A stretch of DNA of 64,000 nt from Rhexocercosporidium sp. MPI-PUGE-AT-0058. Its lineage: Eukaryota > Ascomycota > Leotiomycetes > Helotiales. The translations under genes and the position numbers were made by a program. The notes under the pieces were generated by a model that made no database searches, was not told where the DNA came from, and saw only the letters and a program-made list of their open reading frames with translations. Positions 56,981 through 64,000 of the stretch are shown here, piece by piece (the first letter of the stretch is position 1; every line of letters begins with the position of its first letter). The DNA lies in the NCBI GenBank assembly GCA_020746875.1, contig JAGTJL010000043.1, forward strand, positions 80,284 to 144,283, in the 5' to 3' direction.

Positions 56981-58704
56981 CTGTCCCTAATTTCCAGCTT
57001 TTCCTTTAGGGAATCACAGTAAAAATACGCGAAAGCTTTGACTAGTAGTCCTCATATAATAGACGAAAAATACATATAATAAACAATTCTTATTAGCTTT
57101 ACCAGTAAATAAAGTTTAGCGCAATAACCCTTATTTCTTTATTAAAAATCGTTCGTGATTTCAAAACCGTTTATTATCTTACTTTTTTTATATATATAAC
57201 CCTTAATTATTATATATTACTTTAAGAATTAATTTTAATATAATCTTTAATTGAATTTTAATTTATTTTAACTTATACTTATACCTTTTTTTTATTTTAA
57301 ATAATTACGTTACTTTAATATATCCTTATTAATCACTTCTCCTTTTCGAGTATTCTCTCTTTACTTATATTAATCCCCTTATCTCAATATCAATTAATCT
57401 TATAAATAATAATTTAAATATTTAATTATTTTATAGGTTTTTATTTATAAAGTAATTAACTTAAATTCTATTTTTATTATACGTTATTAAAGTTATATTC
57501 TTTACTTTCCATATTCGTAAGGGCTAAAATATAATTATATTTAAAAGCTCTTTACTTCTTTTAATTTATAAAAGAAATAATCTTTTTAATTATTAATCGA
57601 GACGTATTATTTTTATAATTTATCTTATTTTAACTTAAATTATAATATATATAAAAATCACTTGTATTTAATACTAAAAAACGTCCTGCTTGCTTTCAAG
57701 CCCCTTGCCCAAAACCTCGATTAAGTTATCTATATTAGCCGCTTCTCGAACCTTATAGGCCTTAAAAATATCTTTCAGCCTCTCGACCTTTTAATTTAAT
57801 ATTATTATATCTTTTATAATATCATCTTATATATAACTCACCTTCTTATATAATATAAGAGTTATTTTATACGGTATATAATACCTTTAATATAGCCCCG
57901 ACTTAAATACTTTCCGCTTTATTACTACTACTTTTATTTTCTGCTTCTTATATATTAATTGCTTTGCGTCGTAATTATCGCATTTAATCTACGAATACGT
58001 CGCTTTCTCTGTATTTCCTTGCAACTAATACTATAAGCACTTCGTTATTATTCTTCTTTCTTTTAATAGTTCTTTTACTATACTCGCGGTCTCGCCTATT
58101 ATTTTCTTATTTACTTTTATTAATAACTAACTCTTTATTACCTTAGCGTACGCCGAATCACTTATTTACGTTATTATAGAAACTAAGTTAAATAACCTTT
58201 ATATTTATATAAGTTAAAAACCTCGCCGTTTTAAATATAAACTTATAATTATTTTTTTATTTATAAGCCTTATTTTACTTAATAATTCTATATTATCTTC
58301 GATCTCAGTCCCCGAGCTTTAATAATTTACGAACCCTTTTACTTTATAATTAGCGCATCCCTTCGCCTTAATCCACCTTTTATATTTGAACCCCTTAATG
58401 CCTATTTATTTATAAGCTTAGGTATTTCTGGAATTCTCGAAGGCGAAGCGATGATACGCGGAGATCCTTTTATTACGTAAGATAAGCTTGAAGTTATAAT
58501 ATTTACTTTCGAGGACGAGCTGTTATAACGATATCTTTTATTACTTTTAATTATATTTATTAATATTAAATTTAATATTATCGGCCTTAAAGACGCCGTA
58601 TAAGTATTAATTTGATTATAATTCCTTTTTAACGAATTAAATTATTTGGCTGAAGGTGTTATTATTGACGTCGCGGATATACTAGACTTATTATATTAAA
58701 GAAA
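56981..58704 (-). repeat. Helicase-repeat 3' part, copy C (1724 bp)
   Basis: Collinear with copy B. Its left end CTGTCCCTAATTTCCAGC is preceded by CAGACTTAGG. At its right end the minus-strand reading frame continues uninterrupted from the helicase gene at 58705-62536, so this is that gene's C-terminus plus 3' flank. Confidence 0.85.
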
Positions 58705-61700
58705 TAGCTAATCTGCGCCTCGAGGAGTATTTGTATTTAATTGCGGCTTTTTAGTAAACGGGGTCGGAGGTTCTATCGTACGCGTATTAAAATCTTGAGC
58801 CTCGCAATTATCGCACTTTATATCTTCTTCTTTATATTATCTTAGATTTCCGTTTATATATGCCGATAAAATCCGTCTTTTATATTCTTTTGTTTATATC
58901 AGTTCCTTTATTTCCCTCGCTTTCGGCCTTTAATTAATTCTCAGTTTTCCTTAGTTACTTTCCGAAATAATTAAGATTAAATTTATTATATTATTATTCT
59001 GGCTAGCCCGTCTTACTTATTAATAATAATCTAAAATCCTAAACGCCTTTATAATATATATTATTATTATTATTCTTAAATTCAGTCCCTCGCCAGCCGC
59101 CGTTATTACTATTATTATTTACTTATTAACTCCTTAAAAACCTATTATTATTTTATCTTTATCGCTTAAAGATAAGTCTCTATAAAAAAACCTAATATTT
59201 AACGCTTTTATTAATCTCTTTTTAAAAGCTTTTTCTATTATATATACTAAGACTTTCGACGCTAGTCCTGCTTTCCCCCAAATCTTCTTTATTTTATCTT
59301 TATACTTCGTATTATTTTTTACTACTCGAACCTAATAGCGCAAGTTTCTTTTTATAATTTCTTTTATTACTTCCTTTACTTAGCTCGGCTTTATATTTAC
59401 TTAATCGTATATTATTACCCGCATCTCTCTTAAGAGCGTCGTAGATAAGAAAACCTTCTATATAATATGTTTACTGAAAACGCCGAATTCTTTAAATAAG
59501 TCACTTACTATCCCTTAAGTTAGTCGCTATTTTATATTTATTATTAAGTAATAGCATTCGTCGAAAACTACTTTTTTTAATAATTATTATTTTATTATTA
59601 ACCGAATCTATCTTTTAAAATAGTTAACCGTAGTTACCTCGGGAACTGCAAATATTATATTTATATAAGGCATTATATTAGCAGTAAGCACGTCGGCCGA
59701 TATATTTAAGTCTTAATAGTATTCTATAGCTTCCTGCCGTAAAGTAATATATGGCACAAATATAAGAGTTATTTTATTAAAGCTTAAGCTCGCCGGAATT
59801 ATATATACAAAAATCTTCTTTACTTTAATTAAAGCTATTTATATAATATTTCGTTTTGTTTTTATTATTACTTTTATTATTTCTTACTGCGCTATCGTTC
59901 GAAAACTTATCGAGCCGTATAATTGCTTTAGCTTTTGCTACACTTTGATTTTTTGCGATTATTTTTTATAAATAAAAATCTAGAATAGCTCCGCGCTCGT
60001 CGTAACTTCCTTTTAAGTTTTAATTTATAAAGGAATTAATTAAAATTCGTTTAATACTTTTTATAATATTAGTTTTACGCTGCTAAGATCTTTAAAATAA
60101 AAGACTTAAATATAAGTCTTTAATATTAATTTATTATCGGACGGCCAAGATAAGATTCCAGAACCTTTTCATTTAAACTCCTAGAACGTATACTAGCGTC
60201 TCGATATTCCGCGGAAGGCATTAATCGTCTTTAAACTCAGACTTGCTAAGCTATTTATTTAAAGCACGTAATAATACTTTTTTATTTTCTTATTATAGCT
60301 TAATTATAAGATATAGGCGTCGATACCGGTTATATAGCCTGTTCGCATAAACCTTTTATTAAGCGCGATTATTACTTAACGCTAAGCTTGCCCGTATAAC
60401 TCAACCCTTATCCGGGCCTTCGATTCGGCCTTAAGTACTATTATTAATTCGTTTAATAATTAGACTTTACTTTTATCTTAAAGTAAAAAGCTAAAGAAAG
60501 GCAAGCGATCCTTTTTTTTTATTATCGCTTAAATCACGACTTAAAATAAAATAACTATTAAGATTTACGTTATTATAATCCGACTTACTCGCTTCGGCAG
60601 GAATCTTATAATTATAATTAGCGTCCCTTTTAACGCGTTTACCTTATTATACGTATTAACGATTATAACCAAATTCTATATTAATATAATACTTCAGTGA
60701 CCCGTTCAATCGTTTACTTAACGTATAAAAAATAGTTCTTATATTTTTGCCGTTAACTTTCCCGTTAAATGTATTATTATTATTAGTTATCAGAAGCAGG
60801 CCGTATATTTTTTAATTTATAATTTCTTCGCCTTTTCCAGCGTTAATATATTATATAGCCTCGTAAGTATTAACTTATTTATTCTATATATTTCGCTTTT
60901 CCCTTATAATTAATTACATTTCTTATATTATTACTTTTCTTATCGAGTAGTCCTTAGCCGTATTTAAGGCCACCTTTTATTTATTAGCTGCTTTTATATA
61001 CCCGGGCTTATCGCTATATATATTTAAAAAGCATTCCCTCCTTTTATTTTATATTAAATTATCCTTGAATTTATTCGGTATATACTCTTCGAGGAACGAC
61101 GTATTACGGAAAACTAACTCGGATAGTAGCTCTTCTTCTAAATCCTTAAATAAGCTTATTAACCTTTTTTTTATTATATTTAATTTTAAGTCGTCTCTTT
61201 TATATTATAGCGAACGGGAATCCTTCTTTTAAGTAATAACTAGATTCCCGTATTAATTACTTTCCGCTGCCTTAATATAATTCCGCAGCTATTACATATA
61301 ATTAAATATAATATAAGAGTCCTTATAAATATATTTCTTATAATACGCTTCTGCCGTAATAGTTTCCATAATTAGATCCTGGCGAACCTAACCAGCTATC
61401 GATATAAGGCGTACGCAATAAGCTAACGGCGACAGAATATATCGAAATTCTACAGCCGTCTTTTATTATGCTTTTTATATATGAAAACTATCTATTAATA
61501 TTCAGTATATTACCGGCGATAAAAACGCGCTTTTAGTTATTTTTTAATTAATTAAAGTTAAGCTGAGATTTAACACGGCTTCCTTTTTAGCCAAATCGTC
61601 TTCCGCCGCTAATAGCGTTTGTAATAATGCTTTTTATTTATTATTAAACTTTAACTTAAACCGCTTTTCTTATAAGAATAACTTAAGGAAGAAGTTAATA

Positions 61701-62536
61701 AGCTTTTGCCATACTTTAATATACGTAATTAATATATTATCGCCGACTTTTTCCATAGGCTTCTCGCTTAAATTACTGTCGATACTGCGGAATATCTGCC
61801 TAGTATATCCTCCGAGCTCGTGAAATTAATTATAAACCTAATTAATTAAGCGTTAAATACCTTAAACTACCCGTCGGATAATTTCCGAGTCTTCGGGGTA
61901 CGTAATAATTGCCAGTCTCGCGATCTTCTTAATATCGCGGCTTTTATAGAATCGGGCCTAACCGGTTTTCCTATCTTACTTCGTCATATGCCTGTCGTTA
62001 ATATTTATAAGAATTACTTAAGCTATTAACTATCGCTCGTACTAATATCTCGCTATTACTCCTTTAAGCTCGTTCAGTTCCGAGGCCGTCCCCGCTCTTA
62101 CTCTACGCCCCTCTTCGACTGGAAAATATATTATTAAGTTGCCGAATATATATTATATTAAAATCGCAATTACAATTAAGCGTTTCTTTTTAATATTATA
62201 TTTTTCCTTAACGTATTTCTTAAATTAAGAATTGTTTTTTATTATTTAATAATAATTTATAATAAAGTATTTCCATCTTAAGTTTATTAAAAGGCATAAT
62301 ATTAATCTTTATATAAGTCTTGCCTAGAACTGCCTTTTCTTATCGGTCGGCAATATAGTTTTTACATACTTATCGCTTATCTTTAACTTCCTTCGCCGTT
62401 CAATTAGAATATCTTAATACGTAAATATTAAGTGCCGACCGCGTTAACTGGAGTTAATACTAATTTTATACCTTAAGCAGAACAGTATACGGCGCTGTAA
62501 GTATAGCCAGAAGACTTCAGTCGTATTTACTATCAT
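57700..62536 (-). pseudogene. Telomere-linked (RecQ-type) helicase remnant, minus strand, near full length
   Basis: ATG at 62536 is the likely start. Helicase motifs follow in order on the minus strand: PASLSFNKITLIFVPYITLRQE (motif Ia region, about 59790-59730), VVFDECYYLI (DECH box with His to Tyr, about 59575), FLSTTLLREM (motif III), LNIRFFYRDLSLSDKDKI (motif IV-V region), ITAAGEGLNL (motif V), and YYQQVRRAS (motif VI, family QxxGRAGR, about 59020). After it come CDNCEA and a long charged tail that runs into the 1.7-kb repeat. Such genes sit next to telomeres in many fungi. Gln-codon stops are everywhere and the Walker A box is not readable. The N-terminal 1 kb is assigned only by context. 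Confidence 0.7.
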
Positions 62537-64000
62537 TTTTGCGAATTTAATTTATTAGTTTTTTGCGAGTATATTTTAAATATATTTCTTAATACGATTT
62601 TTATCTTATATAACCTTTTATAAACGAAGACCTCCTTCTTATTTACTTATTCCTTTATTTAAACCCCTTATTATAATCGCCTCCTTCTGATCTTTAGAAA
62701 ATTCTTATTTAATTAGAAATCTTACGCTTATCTTTGCTTTTTATTCTTAATAAATCTTATCTTTAAAATTAAATATTTCCCGTTATTAGTTTACTTATTT
62801 TATTTACTTTATTAATTCTACTTACGCCATTTAATAATTAGTAATACTTATTTAGAACTCAAGCTCTTAAATCAATTATTATAAATAAAAATCTAAAAGG
62901 CAAGATTAGCTTTAAATTCAAATCCTTTCCGATTTTATATTACGTATATTAAATTAACGCTGTCGTTTTATGAAATTATCCGTTTATATCGATCTAAATT
63001 TATAACCTGCTTTTAATAATAAATAATAAAGTTATATAATTTCTACTTTTTAAATAAAATTTATAATTCTGCGCTTAGTGCTATTGTAGGTTTTTATTTA
63101 TATAAACTAGAATTAGCTTATAAATTATTATTTATAATACTATATTTATTTTAGTCGATTAAAGAATACTCTTTCCGATTATAATTCAGATAAGTATTAA
63201 GTGAAATGCCTTATAATCGGGGCTTTATTATTAATACTAAAGCTCGATTTTCGAAAGGAGGATCGATAATTCTGTTTAATCTTCTTACTTTTATTTATTA
63301 AATATTAAAATTAGAATATATTTCATTTAATATTTTACTAATAAGAATTATATTCTCTTTACTTTTCTTTTATCCCTAGCACTTATTCCTTAATATAATC
63401 ATAATTAATTATATCTCTTATAATTCCTTTTCTTAACGCGAGGCTTAATCTTACCCGCTTATCTTATCTCTTATTAAAAGAATTTTAAGCAATTACGTCG
63501 GGGATTATAAGTAGAGTTTAGTATCCGGCTTATCTAGCCATTATTATCATATTACTTCCCAGGAAATTACCCGTTTTTATAAGTAATTAAATTTTTATAC
63601 GTATAATTATATCGTTTCGATTATCCGCTTTTTATTAAATATATATTCTCATCCTGCCGTATTATTTATTTTTAAGTATAATAAATAATCAGCCTTATTA
63701 TTGCTCTTATATATACTTTTATTAAGTTAATACTTCTTTTTTTTAATTAATAAATATTTATTTTTATATATATAATAAGATTATATTTATTATAGATAAA
63801 ACTTATTTTATTTATATATGCTGCCGTGTACGTGATAGCGCAGTAAGCGAACGTTCCGTTAATTATAATAACGCTAGTCCCCTTTAGCGTTAACGACTCT
63901 TTTATACTTTCTTTCTTTTAATTTTTATATCTCTTTTCTTTTTTAATTTCTATAATTATTTTCTTTTTTTAATCTTAATTATTAGTCGTTTATATTAATT
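62537..64000. other. AT-rich RIP-mutated DNA, nothing recognised
   Basis: TA-rich with almost no CA/TG, like the transposon interiors, but no LTR, TIR or domain could be matched inside the window. It could be the 5' part of the helicase element or another repeat; the window ends before any boundary. Confidence 0.4.

Noticed and set aside
1..64000. CRISPR arrays, bacterial operons, ribosome binding sites, tRNA or rRNA genes
   Set aside because: None seen; the repeats present are LTRs, TIRs, MITEs and one minisatellite, and introns mark the window as eukaryotic.

Overview
The window looks like an accessory, repeat-dominated stretch of a filamentous ascomycete (Pezizomycotina) chromosome. Reasons: short GT..AG introns, HET-domain genes, a CHAT/NB-ARC (NLR-like) gene, a DUF3723-type fragment, RecQ-type telomere-linked-helicase remnants, and very strong decay of the repeat-induced point mutation (RIP) kind. 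In the AT-rich blocks CA and TG dinucleotides are strikingly rare, TA is in excess and CG is kept; the Gln codons CAA/CAG appear as TAA/TAG and zinc-knuckle Cys as Tyr. A Leotiomycete is my tentative guess. The guess rests on family impressions, not on a search.

Layout. (1) 1-3542: a possible patatin-like fragment and a 5'-truncated, frameshifted CHAT/NB-ARC/helical-repeat gene. It is cut off at 3542 by a ~407-bp repeat that recurs at 47139-47543. (2) 3950-6640: a TA-flanked 456-bp MITE, then a Copia gag/protease scrap fused in one reading frame to a LINE (Tad1-like) ORF1 scrap. (3) 6649-14836: a non-autonomous hAT element (8-bp target duplication) split by a complete Ty3/Gypsy chromodomain retrotransposon (6962-14622, 258-bp LTRs, 5-bp duplication). 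(4) 14845-17525: an island of normal base composition holding a broken HET-family gene and a broken unidentified gene. (5) 17526-26287: a pogo/Fot1-type DNA transposon with GC-rich terminal inverted repeats, split by a second Gypsy family (17998-24923, 481-bp LTRs). (6) 26288-28560: an island with a short HET-domain gene and a DUF3723-like fragment. (7) ~28560-47138: a four-level nest in which a second pogo/Fot1 transposon contains Gypsy copy 2 (29092-46283, minus), which contains a Copia-type LTR element (30292-41097, minus), which contains a 3.4-kb hAT transposon with an intron-rich transposase (30547-33984). (8) 47544-49750: an island with a probable LURP-one/Tubby-C-like gene. (9) 49754-62536: RIP-mutated RecQ/telomere-linked-helicase repeats, one on the minus strand and one on the plus strand tail to tail, plus 3' end fragments and a 44-bp tandem repeat. 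(10) 62537-64000: AT-rich, nothing recognised.

How it fits together. Almost every long 'gene-free' interval is a decayed transposon whose ends can be placed to the base by matching LTRs or TIRs and target-site duplications. The few non-repeat genes (NLR-like, HET, DUF3723, LURP-like) are types associated with fungal non-self recognition or lineage-specific accessory regions, and most are broken. The most intact are the HET gene at 26946-27743 and the LURP-like gene at 48117-48821. No tRNA, rRNA, CRISPR array or bacterial-type operon was seen.
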